Assembly: GCF_034366785.1 (NCBI RefSeq)
Contig: NZ_CP112936.1
Location: 1-58,430, forward strand
Direction: 5' to 3'
Source: Candidatus Trichorickettsia mobilis
GTDB taxonomy: Bacteria; Pseudomonadota; Alphaproteobacteria; Rickettsiales; Rickettsiaceae
DNA length: 58,430 nt
Part shown: positions 25,321 to 34,151 of the stretch, in pieces
Layout: each line of letters begins with the position of its first letter
Numbering within the stretch: the stretch's first letter is position 1
Notes under the pieces: generated by a model
Database searches by the model: none
The model's input: only the letters and a program-made list of their open reading frames with translations
What the model was told of the DNA's origin: nothing
Made by a program: the position numbers and the translations under genes

Positions 25321-27117
25321 ATGAGCAATATTCTTTCTTATTATAAAAACGAACTGGAATCACTGCATAGAGAAATTAAAGGCTTTACCGATAGCCATCC
25401 TACACTCGGAGCGGGTGCGGCTCATAATATTCTAGATAATCCACATGTAGCTTTATTAATTGAGACATTTAGCCTGCTGCATGCTAACCTCAATCTAAAA
25501 TTAGAAGAAAGTTTTATTGAATTTATCAGTAACTTATTTAATATTTTATATCCTCACTATAATTCTCCAATACCGTCGATGGCTATCATTGAGATAAAGC
25601 CAAGCGATAAAGCCAAAGCTCCGTTCTATTTACCTAAGGGTAAAATCCTGGAACTAGGACGTAATAGCAAAGAAAGCTGTAATTTCCAAACCTGTTATGA
25701 GGCTACAATATTACCAGTCCAGGTTACCAAAGCTTATTGTCATGATAGTACTACTCATAATAATATCGGTAACCTAAATGCTAAAAATTTACTTAGCATA
25801 CATTTAGCCGCCTTAAATAAAACTGAATTTAATAAACTCAACTTAAATAAATTAAGGTTTTTTATTCAAGGGTCACAAGAATTAAAGTATGCAATATACC
25901 AGGTTATAGTAACGCAGGTATTAACTATTACCATTGCCGACCCCGATAACAATGATAACTATATCATTCTAGATAAGGATTGCATTAAAAAAGTGGGTTT
26001 TGCCGAGGAGGAGAATATCTTTCCGGCTAATCCAAATTCTTTTATCGGATATCGGTTAATTACCGAATTTTCTGCTTTTCCCGACAAGTTCCTGTTTTTT
26101 GATGTTAATTTAACTAACAGTAATAATTTAATAAATTTTACCAACAACATAGAATTACACTTTTATCTAGGAAGCACAAAGTTACAAAATTTAGTCTCTG
26201 CTAATAATTTTGTATTAAATACAGTCCCAATAATTAATCTATCCACTGTCGAAAGTGATCCGATCTCATTAAGTGGTAATAATATAGAATATCCGATAAT
26301 TATTGATCATAAAGCACCTGAGAGTTATGAGATTTATTCTATCGAAAAAGCTACTTTAGTAAGTAAAGAAGTAGAAAAACAAGGTTTTGCTCTATGGAAT
26401 ACGGATTATCGCAGAAACTATGAAAATTCTAATTTATTTTGGTATAGTACAAGCAGGAAAAAATTAATTAATGAAAATGTAGGCAAAAAAACTGAATTGT
26501 ATATTTCTATTATAGATAAAGATTTGTCTTTTATAGAAGAATCTAAGCAATATTGCTATCTGGAAGTTAAATGCTTCAATAATAATTTACCTTATACTAT
26601 TTATTCTAACGGTATTACAAAATTTACATTTGCCGATCATACTTTACCGATCAACAACATTGACTGCCTGATCAAACCTAATCGGGCTAATAATCCGTTA
26701 AAAGATGAAGCTCAGAAATGGGATATGATTGCCCATATGTCACCGCATTACCTGAATATAATGAATGATACTTACGGTAAGTCATTATTAAAACAATTGC
26801 TTTCAATGTATGACTTTAATATTAATAATATTAATAAGCTAATAATCGAAAATATAATTAATGTTAAAATTAGAGAAGTAGTTAAGAAAATTAAAATAGA
26901 TAAAAGTTATCAATTTTGTAAAGGTAAGGTAATTGAGTTATATTTTAATGAGTTACCACTACCAGAAGGAGTAGTTTTATTATTTTTAAGTGTACTAGAA
27001 TATCTCCTAGCTGCTTATTGCTCTATTAATTCCTTTACTCAATTAGTAGCACAAAATAATAAAAACCAAATAATTTATCACGGTGATCTAATGAATGGCT
27101 TGAAATGCGTGATATAA
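25321..27117 (+). CDS. tssF: T6SS baseplate protein TssF (ImpG/VasA)
   Basis: A protein of 598 residues, the normal length. The N terminus LSYYKNELESLHREIKGFTDSHP, with LGAGAAHNILDNPHVALLIETFSLLHANL and EFISNLFNILYPHYNSPIPSM, is the TssF signature. TssF is the largest wedge subunit and partners TssG. The end overlaps tssG by 13 bases, so the two are translationally coupled. No truncation seen. Confidence 0.92.
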   Translation: MSNILSYYKNELESLHREIKGFTDSHPTLGAGAAHNILDNPHVALLIETFSLLHANLNLKLEESFIEFISNLFNILYPHYNSPIPSMAIIEIKPSDKAKAPFYLPKGKILELGRNSKESCNFQTCYEATILPVQVTKAYCHDSTTHNNIGNLNAKNLLSIHLAALNKTEFNKLNLNKLRFFIQGSQELKYAIYQVIVTQVLTITIADPDNNDNYIILDKDCIKKVGFAEEENIFPANPNSFIGYRLITEFSAFPDKFLFFDVNLTNSNNLINFTNNIELHFYLGSTKLQNLVSANNFVLNTVPIINLSTVESDPISLSGNNIEYPIIIDHKAPESYEIYSIEKATLVSKEVEKQGFALWNTDYRRNYENSNLFWYSTSRKKLINENVGKKTELYISIIDKDLSFIEESKQYCYLEVKCFNNNLPYTIYSNGITKFTFADHTLPINNIDCLIKPNRANNPLKDEAQKWDMIAHMSPHYLNIMNDTYGKSLLKQLLSMYDFNINNINKLIIENIINVKIREVVKKIKIDKSYQFCKGKVIELYFNELPLPEGVVLLFLSVLEYLLAAYCSINSFTQLVAQNNKNQIIYHGDLMNGLKCVI

Positions 27118-28043
27118 TTAACCACCAATTATCAAAAAAAAAGTTTGTAAATTTTAATGCTCCACAATTTATTAAACTAATAAATTATTTAGAATATAAA
27201 ACGCAATCTCCGGTAAAATTTAATTTTGTCTCAGCTATAGATTTTAGTTTCCCGGCAGCAGAAATTCGTACAATAAAACTAACTCATAATAACAATATTG
27301 AAGTTAAAGCTATTGCTAATTTTTTAGGTATTATTGGTCCAACCGGTATACTACCAGCACATTATACAGAAATGATAATAGAAGGCGGTAAAGTAAAAGA
27401 TAGAGAATTATTAGATTTTATAGATATCTTTTATGATAAAATAATTAAGCTATTTTTAAATATTATCAAAAAATATGATATACATTTAGGATATGAAAGT
27501 TACGTTTTAGGTGGTAAAAGCAATTCAATACATAGCTGGCTGCCATTAACTAATTTAATAGGAGTGAGTAAAAAAATAGCAGACAAAGCTATTCCCGGCT
27601 TTTTATTAAATTATCTAGGGTTACTACTTAATAGCTCAAGATCCGGCTATAATTTAAAAATAATATTATCTAATTATCTTGCGCTTCCAGTGGAGATACA
27701 ACAATTTATCTCAGAATCCATAACACTTGATAAAAGGGAGTGCTCAAAACTTGCCAAGATAAATAATCAACTAGGAGTAACCTTATATCTAGGACAAAAA
27801 GCATATTTTTATCAAAATAGAATAAAAATTATTATCGGTCCGATGAATTTATCTATATATTCTCAATTGGTAATTGAGTCAGAAGTTAGAAATACCTTAA
27901 ATCAGATTTTAGATTTTTATTTAGGTGCTGAAATTAAATACCAACTTTTCTTTCTATTGCTAGACAAGGACAAGCCTACTCAATTAAGTTCGAATAAGGT
28001 AAAACTACTGGGAAAAAATATATGGCTTAAAAAAATATCTTAA
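27105..28043 (+). CDS. tssG: T6SS baseplate protein TssG (ImpH/VasB)
   Basis: A protein of 312 residues. It has the family layout: VKFNFVSAIDFSFPAAEIRTIKL, then NFLGIIGPTGILPAHYTEMII, DIFYDKIIKLF, and a C-terminal block with LGVTLYLGQKAYFYQNRIKIIIGP. TssG sits between TssF subunits in the baseplate wedge. It overlaps tssF by 13 bases and precedes the lipoprotein gene tssJ. Confidence 0.88.
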   Translation: MRDIINHQLSKKKFVNFNAPQFIKLINYLEYKTQSPVKFNFVSAIDFSFPAAEIRTIKLTHNNNIEVKAIANFLGIIGPTGILPAHYTEMIIEGGKVKDRELLDFIDIFYDKIIKLFLNIIKKYDIHLGYESYVLGGKSNSIHSWLPLTNLIGVSKKIADKAIPGFLLNYLGLLLNSSRSGYNLKIILSNYLALPVEIQQFISESITLDKRECSKLAKINNQLGVTLYLGQKAYFYQNRIKIIIGPMNLSIYSQLVIESEVRNTLNQILDFYLGAEIKYQLFFLLLDKDKPTQLSSNKVKLLGKNIWLKKIS

Positions 28044-28121
28044 CTCAAAAATTATGTATCCAATGCACCTGAATAAATGCTTCTACTTAAAGAATTTATT
28101 TTATAATTATGTAACACAAGC

Positions 28122-28586
28122 ATGAAAACACTATTTGTTTTAATTTGGCTAATTTTAAGTATCTCCGGATGTAGTTTATTTGCAGAAAAAAAAGAAACTC
28201 CAAGCATTTTAGTGACTATTGACTCTACCAATTTAATAAAGAGTAATAAAGCATTAAAATCCGATAATTTACAATTGGAGATATTGTTTTTCAATAAGCG
28301 CTATCTTTTTGGTGCTAAAAGTACGGATAAAATTGAAAGTACTCTAATTTCAACTGAGGTAGAAGAAATAAAAAATAAAGATCTAGTATCTTACTATAGT
28401 TATTGGGTTATTCCAAACACCGTGATAAGAGATCAAATTGCCGTAGAAAAAGATATGCGAGTAATTCTGGTGATTCTTAAAATACAGAACAAAATAATTG
28501 CTAAGAAAATCACAAATTTTGATATTAAAAAATTAAAAATTCTAAATATAGAAGTTGATAGAGACAGTATCAGCATCAAGCCTTAG
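28122..28586 (+). CDS. tssJ: T6SS outer-membrane lipoprotein TssJ
   Basis: A protein of 154 residues with a lipoprotein signal peptide: a hydrophobic run followed by the lipobox LSISGC, giving a mature N-terminal Cys at residue 17. The mature part is a small beta sandwich-like sequence (SILVTIDST, LQLEILFFNKRYLF, VILVILKIQNKIIAKKI) as in TssJ, which anchors the TssLM complex to the outer membrane. The lipoprotein and the TssK/L/M genes after it fix the assignment by order; sequence similarity alone is modest. Confidence 0.8.
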   Translation: MKTLFVLIWLILSISGCSLFAEKKETPSILVTIDSTNLIKSNKALKSDNLQLEILFFNKRYLFGAKSTDKIESTLISTEVEEIKNKDLVSYYSYWVIPNTVIRDQIAVEKDMRVILVILKIQNKIIAKKITNFDIKKLKILNIEVDRDSISIKP

Positions 28587-28611
28587 GAACTTTTGTATAT
28601 ACAGGGATTTT

Positions 28612-29949
28612 ATGATTAAAGCAAATAAAGTGTTTTGGAAAGATGGGATGTTTATGTATCCCCAGCATTTTCAACAACAAGATTTTTATTACGAAAACTT
28701 GATAAATAATTACCAATCGTTACAGCCTTATCCTAATTGGGGTATACTTAAGCTAGAAATAGACGAATCCTATTTGAGCTTAAATAAAGTTCTACTCAGA
28801 AAATGCAGCGGTATATTACCTAACGGTATGTTTTTTGATATTCCAAACAGAGATAATTTACCTCAACCTATAGAAATTCCAAAAGGCTACAATAATAAAT
28901 TGGTATATTTAGGAATTCCAATTAATAATAACCACCGGCTTAATCCTATACACGTAGATAAAACGGGTTTTCGTTACTATGGTGAGGAAGAAGGGTTACC
29001 GGATAATAATTCTGACAATGAAGAAAAACAGAATATTGCTCTTAGTAAATTGAATCTAAATTTCTTTTTAGAAGAAGAAGATAGTGAGCAAATAATAAAA
29101 TTGCCGCTAATTAAAATTATAAGTTCTGATGAAGGTATAAAGCAGGAATCAAATTATATTCCGCCTTGTTTAAGATTACATTCTTCAAGAGTAATACTCG
29201 GGCATATAAATAATATAGCCGGCTTATTAACAAATTATTTACATACTCATTCTTCAATAGTAGGAATAGCAGAAACCGACGCTAACCGAATATATAAAGT
29301 AGAAAATCTGCTGATATTACAAACGGTAAGTAAATATAAAGCTTTATTCGACTTACTGTCACACAGTACATTTCTTACCCCTTATCACGTCTTTGAGCAT
29401 GCCTTATGCCTGATAGCATCGCTTAATATTTTTACTAAAGAATCGTCAGCAGAAAATCTAAGCTTGAATTATGATCACTTGGCTATTAGTCAGTCATTTG
29501 CATCGCTATTAAAGAAAATTACAGCTATTTTTCATGCTCTAGATCACAGCTCTTCTTTTAAATATGAATTAAATAACCGTGGAGATGGAATATATACCGG
29601 AATAATGTCGCAGGATACCGGTTCGTGGCAAAATGTTGAACTAATATTAGGACTGGAATTAAAGAATAACCTAGAAGAAATAGCTAAAATTACTAGCCCT
29701 ATTAAAGTTGCTGCAATCAATGATATAGATGATATTATTCGTTTAAAAGTTTCGGGAATTAATTTTGATGTTCTTGCTATTCCACCATCTTATATATTAA
29801 ATCAAAAAGATACCGTATACCTGAAAATCGAAAAAACCGGTAAACTTTGGGAACAGGTTACTATCCATAGAAACTTTGCGGTTTATTTAGGACAAAAAGT
29901 TAACGAAGTAAAGAAGATCACCCTATGGATAAATCCATTATCACAATAG
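28612..29949 (+). CDS. tssK: T6SS baseplate connector TssK
   Basis: About 445 residues from ATG 28612, which follows AGGGA at a good distance; the frame could extend 19 residues upstream into tssJ, without family character. The start MIKANKVFWKDGMFMYPQHFQQQDFYYE is the TssK hallmark (W-x-G-hx-hx-PQHFQ). Later parts include GILKLEIDESYL, SLNIFTKESSA and a C-terminal domain. TssK links the baseplate to the TssLM membrane complex. Its end overlaps tssL by 25 bases. Confidence 0.93.
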   Translation: MIKANKVFWKDGMFMYPQHFQQQDFYYENLINNYQSLQPYPNWGILKLEIDESYLSLNKVLLRKCSGILPNGMFFDIPNRDNLPQPIEIPKGYNNKLVYLGIPINNNHRLNPIHVDKTGFRYYGEEEGLPDNNSDNEEKQNIALSKLNLNFFLEEEDSEQIIKLPLIKIISSDEGIKQESNYIPPCLRLHSSRVILGHINNIAGLLTNYLHTHSSIVGIAETDANRIYKVENLLILQTVSKYKALFDLLSHSTFLTPYHVFEHALCLIASLNIFTKESSAENLSLNYDHLAISQSFASLLKKITAIFHALDHSSSFKYELNNRGDGIYTGIMSQDTGSWQNVELILGLELKNNLEEIAKITSPIKVAAINDIDDIIRLKVSGINFDVLAIPPSYILNQKDTVYLKIEKTGKLWEQVTIHRNFAVYLGQKVNEVKKITLWINPLSQ

Positions 29950-30593
29950 AGCCAATCAGAGAATTATTGTATATAATTACCTTACTCAGGCAAGAAAAAT
30001 ACGATATTAAGTTTATTGCATTGCCGTCAGTATTTGCTAAAAGAATTGATCAATTTACCGAGCTTCTTGCTCAAACTCTGCCGATGATAAAAATTGATCA
30101 GCTTAAATATCTTATCTGCGCTGCTTTTGATGAAGCTTACGGAATTCACCACTCAACTAACTTAAATAATGATCACTCACAAAGCCTGATTAGTTATTAT
30201 TATCATGAAGAGCTTAGTGGAGAAAATTTCTTTCAAATCTTAGAGCAATTATCTAAAGACGCTATCGAGAATATGCAGATTCTAGAGCTGGGGTATCATA
30301 TTATAAATTTAGGTTTTTTAGGAATGTATGCAATAAAAGAAAACGGTAAAGAAGAGTTAAATGCAATTAAAATTAAAATTTACTCGTTGTTTCCTAAACC
30401 CATTATCAAGACATTACCATTGTTTATTAATGATATTTCATGTCCTGAAAAAACAGAATCAAGGACTAAACTAATAGCTGTTTTTTTATCATTAGTGATA
30501 GTGGTAGGTTTAAGTTATTGGTTATTTAATCAAGAATTAAAAGAAAAGTTCGATAGGTTTTATAAATTAATTGAGCAGTCTGATAATGTTTAA
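29925..30593 (+). CDS. tssL: T6SS membrane protein TssL (DotU/IcmH)
   Basis: A protein of 222 residues. The cytoplasmic helical domain holds KYLICAAFDEAYGI, the conserved DE motif of TssL, and FFQILEQLSKDA, LELGYHIINLGFLGMYAI. A single transmembrane helix lies near the C terminus (LIAVFLSLVIVVGLSYWLF), as expected for a tail-anchored TssL without a peptidoglycan-binding domain. It overlaps tssK at its start and the first tssM gene by 8 bases at its end. Confidence 0.9.
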   Translation: MDKSIITIEPIRELLYIITLLRQEKYDIKFIALPSVFAKRIDQFTELLAQTLPMIKIDQLKYLICAAFDEAYGIHHSTNLNNDHSQSLISYYYHEELSGENFFQILEQLSKDAIENMQILELGYHIINLGFLGMYAIKENGKEELNAIKIKIYSLFPKPIIKTLPLFINDISCPEKTESRTKLIAVFLSLVIVVGLSYWLFNQELKEKFDRFYKLIEQSDNV

Positions 30594-31701
30594 AAGATTT
30601 TCATTTCTAATTTTTAGCCCCTATCTGCTAAGTATATTTATTAGAAGTATTGTAGCTTTTTTTATTATCTGCATCATCATACCAAAATTTAGCGGTAGAT
30701 TACAGCTTTGGCATATTAGAATTGAAATTTGTATACTAATTATGATATTGGTAGAAATCTTAATTTCTAGAATAAAAACTACTAACCCAAATTTATTAAT
30801 TCCTGCAGTGGTTAAGGAGGCTGAATCATCACTGTCCACTCTAGCAAAAAATAATCTCCTAACTTCGATTAGCCAGAAACTAATAGGAAGAAATTGTATT
30901 TTCTTTTTAGCTACCTCAACTTCTTCATTAGCCTATATTTTACCTAAATTTAATTATTGCGCATGGGATTTAATCAATGGAAAAGAAAATGGCATCCAGA
31001 TATTTGATGATTTATATAAATTAGTCATTAGTTTTAATTTAGAAAAATTTCGACAGCTGAGTACCAATCCTGAATCCTCAGGTTTAATAATTAAATTACT
31101 TCAGCGTCTAGGAAAAAATAAATGTAGCAACATTAATTTATTGGTCAGCATTGATGATCTAATCAAAAATACCGATGATCAGGAAGAGTTATATAGAGCT
31201 TGGTATCTTGGGATACAATCGATAAATAACCACTTAGGTAGCAGCAGATTTAACATCAATTTAATTATTGATAATATAGCTCAAATAGAAGGCTTTGCTG
31301 CCTTATTTGCCAATCACCAAGCCCTACAAGATGAAATCTTAGGAATATGTTTTTTTGCTGATTTAGATAATACTGAAGCTACGATAAAAAAGTTTGCTGA
31401 AAAGTTTAAAGATCTATTACAGCGCTTAGAAACTATACTTATCCATAGTACTTATTTATCAGTTACGGAGTATCAACTTGCTTATATGTTTATTCAGCAA
31501 CTAGCCAACCTTGAAGTTCCGATAAATAAATTATTGCAATGTATTAAAACTTCTAAAAACAATATTTTGCTAAGTAAAAAACATGAACCATTAATTACTA
31601 TAAGTTTTATAAATAGTCAGAATAGAAATAATAACATTATACCTTTAATATCTCCATGGCTACAACCTCACATTGAGGAGTTGAAAATAAAAAATGGCTA
31701 A
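30586..31701 (+). CDS. T6SS TssM, N-terminal subunit without recognisable Walker A
   Basis: About 371 residues from ATG 30586 (a TTG lies 5 codons upstream), overlapping the tssL stop by 8 bases. Two transmembrane helices (about 6-32 and 45-62) match the TssM N terminus. The cytoplasmic domain follows, but where TssM usually has a P-loop, after KLIGRNCIF, the sequence is FLATSTSSLAYILPKF, with no GxxxxGK(S/T). Later blocks INLLVSIDDLI and LPWLQ-like ISPWLQPHI fit the end of the cytoplasmic part. The protein stops just before the third transmembrane helix, which starts the next gene. Together they total about 1,100 residues, a full TssM. Confidence 0.72.
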   Translation: MFKRFSFLIFSPYLLSIFIRSIVAFFIICIIIPKFSGRLQLWHIRIEICILIMILVEILISRIKTTNPNLLIPAVVKEAESSLSTLAKNNLLTSISQKLIGRNCIFFLATSTSSLAYILPKFNYCAWDLINGKENGIQIFDDLYKLVISFNLEKFRQLSTNPESSGLIIKLLQRLGKNKCSNINLLVSIDDLIKNTDDQEELYRAWYLGIQSINNHLGSSRFNINLIIDNIAQIEGFAALFANHQALQDEILGICFFADLDNTEATIKKFAEKFKDLLQRLETILIHSTYLSVTEYQLAYMFIQQLANLEVPINKLLQCIKTSKNNILLSKKHEPLITISFINSQNRNNNIIPLISPWLQPHIEELKIKNG

Positions 31702-33877
31702 AGAGAATAAACCACAATATTTTACTGACAATCTTTTTAAAGATTATCTTCCAAATGTTAGTAAGCGTGTTGATGAATATCAAAAGAACAAAAATAGCAA
31801 AATAAAAAATAAAGTTATGCTGGCTATAGGGCTCACCATGGCCGCAATATTACTATGCTATTTAGCCTATGAAGAAAATATCAAACGTATAAAAGCAGGA
31901 GCGATGCTTTTTACACCATCGTTTAATATAGATACTAGTGGGGCACTAACTAGGGTAGAAAAAGTTAAGGAGATCTTTGCGCATGATCACAGCTGGTTCA
32001 ATTACTTCTATGGTGCTGCCGAGCATAATCAAGAGGTAATCAAGCTGATTGATATCCGAGCAGATAAGTATATCCAAGATACTGTTGCTCCTATTTTATT
32101 TTTTTATCTGGAAGATTTTATTCAAAATAATTTGCATAATTTTGATCAAAATGAGGTACTGGAGGCAGTGAAAGTGTATTTAATGATTACTGAGCTTGAG
32201 CCATTTAAGCAAAAACATGTCCAGGAATGGTATACGAGATATCTAGAGTATATAAATACGGAAATAAACAGTTCAGAACTGCAACGGATTATCGATATAA
32301 TCACCCCTAAAATATTTGTAAACTTACAATCCAAGAATTTAAGCAAAAAATTATTATCAGTATTTAATAATGAGCTTATTTCAATAATTTTCTCAAGAAT
32401 GAAAAACCTTTTAGAGCATAAGCCTCAAATTAACCTTAAAGATTTACTATCTCCTGAGTTAACAAAAATATTCACAGCAGAGATATTTAATATAAGCATA
32501 CCTTATTTTTATACCGCTAACGGATATAAGGAGTATCTTAATTATCAAACTGAAGTTTTTAAAAAATTTTTAAAAGTTGGCTTTTTCAGACAGCAGATTA
32601 ATGTATCGGTTACCGAACAATCTATTCAAGAAATTAATTCCAACTATGTAAATAATTATTCTACTAAATGGAATGAATTCTTTAATTTAATATCGATTAA
32701 GCGAGTTGATACTCTAGAAGATGCACTTAACTTACTGCAAGCTATTTCTACAAATTATTCTTTAATATTTAATTTCCTTGAGCAACTACCTAACACCATC
32801 TTTATTAAGCCAGCTGATAATTTATTAGACGAAATAAAAGAAGTTTTACCAATTAACCTAGAAAAAACCAAAGGTAACAACATAGTGGCAGAAGCTATTG
32901 AAAATTTTGTTATCTTTCATCCGTTAAAGCAGGAGTCGGTTCCTAAAATAGAAGCAGAACTTACAGAAAATATAAAAGAGTTAACTGGCCTGGTTCAATC
33001 TACTTTATTTGCTACAGATATAGATGAAGCTGCCTTTCATATAATTAAAAAGTATGAAAATCTAAAAGATACACCTTTAAATAAAGCAGAAGCTTTTATT
33101 GCTTCGTTACCCAGTGGTTTAATTGAAAGAATTTACAGTGAGCTAATTTATAACATAAAATTTTTGTTATATAAACATGCTTATTCTTATGTTAACCAAA
33201 CTTGGGAAAGTAATATATATGAATTTTATATAAGTAATATTAAAACGAAATACCCGTTTGCAGTAGAAAAATATGAAGACCCGGTAGTTTTACAAGATTT
33301 TATAAAATTATTTAAGCCGAACGGAGTTATAGATAGTTTTACCGCTGAACATTTGAATTTACAAGGGATAAACCTTAATAAGGAAGTTATCGCTTTTTTA
33401 AATTATGCAGCAGATATTAAAAATAAGTGGTTTAGTAAAGAAGGAAAACTACAGATAAAATTTAGTATAACTCCTTTACGAATGGATAGTAACTTACAGA
33501 AAATAACCCTGTTAATAGCGGGAAAAGAAGTAAATTTTTCTACTAAAGAATTTAATACTTATTCTTTTGTTTGGCCACCGGCAGTGCAAGACGGCGAGTA
33601 TATCAAAATTGAATTTTTAAGTGAGGATAAAAAGAGAACTGGCTTAACATATGAAGGATTATGGGCCTGGTATAGATTTCTTCAATTTGATTATAATGAT
33701 CTCAGTGGAATTATCAATAACGACTTAATCAATAAAACTATAATAAATACTGCTTTAGGCCGGTTTGAATTTATTAGTAAATTGGAACTCGAGGACGGAT
33801 TGGCATTATTGAATAGTAAGCACGTCATCATACCGCAACAGATTGTAAATATCCAGGATTACTCCAATGAATGGTAA
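31694..33877 (+). CDS. T6SS TssM, C-terminal periplasmic subunit
   Basis: A protein of 727 residues starting at an ATG inside the end of the previous gene (8-base overlap, clean stop and start). The N-terminal part FTDNLFKDYLPN resembles the RFF-(D)-F segment just before TM3 of TssM. The third transmembrane helix is at about 41-58. The remaining 660 residues are the periplasmic part, helical then beta-rich (KFSITPLRM, QDGEYIKIEFLSED, GLWAWYRFLQF, the latter close to the TssM GxWAxFRLL pattern). No signal peptide other than the helix. The gene is intact, so the split looks stable rather than decayed. Confidence 0.78.
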   Translation: MAKENKPQYFTDNLFKDYLPNVSKRVDEYQKNKNSKIKNKVMLAIGLTMAAILLCYLAYEENIKRIKAGAMLFTPSFNIDTSGALTRVEKVKEIFAHDHSWFNYFYGAAEHNQEVIKLIDIRADKYIQDTVAPILFFYLEDFIQNNLHNFDQNEVLEAVKVYLMITELEPFKQKHVQEWYTRYLEYINTEINSSELQRIIDIITPKIFVNLQSKNLSKKLLSVFNNELISIIFSRMKNLLEHKPQINLKDLLSPELTKIFTAEIFNISIPYFYTANGYKEYLNYQTEVFKKFLKVGFFRQQINVSVTEQSIQEINSNYVNNYSTKWNEFFNLISIKRVDTLEDALNLLQAISTNYSLIFNFLEQLPNTIFIKPADNLLDEIKEVLPINLEKTKGNNIVAEAIENFVIFHPLKQESVPKIEAELTENIKELTGLVQSTLFATDIDEAAFHIIKKYENLKDTPLNKAEAFIASLPSGLIERIYSELIYNIKFLLYKHAYSYVNQTWESNIYEFYISNIKTKYPFAVEKYEDPVVLQDFIKLFKPNGVIDSFTAEHLNLQGINLNKEVIAFLNYAADIKNKWFSKEGKLQIKFSITPLRMDSNLQKITLLIAGKEVNFSTKEFNTYSFVWPPAVQDGEYIKIEFLSEDKKRTGLTYEGLWAWYRFLQFDYNDLSGIINNDLINKTIINTALGRFEFISKLELEDGLALLNSKHVIIPQQIVNIQDYSNEW

Positions 33878-34151
33878 TTTGTAACACAAATAATTAAGGT
33901 GTAAGTTTTTTGGAGAATAGATTATATTTTGGAGGGTTACCGGAATATTAGAATTTAGGCTTATGAATAAGCTACGCTATGGTAAGTATAAAGTTACAAA
34001 TCGAGGTGTGTATAACAGGAGCTTGAAGAATAGTGGTATGTAACATAAAGCTGATGGTAGGTAAGGTAATATTGGATAGTAGCGGTATCAATCGAGTAGG
34101 AGGATCTCACGATCTCGACCTCTCACACAGAAAAAGGTCTCCTAAGTAAGT

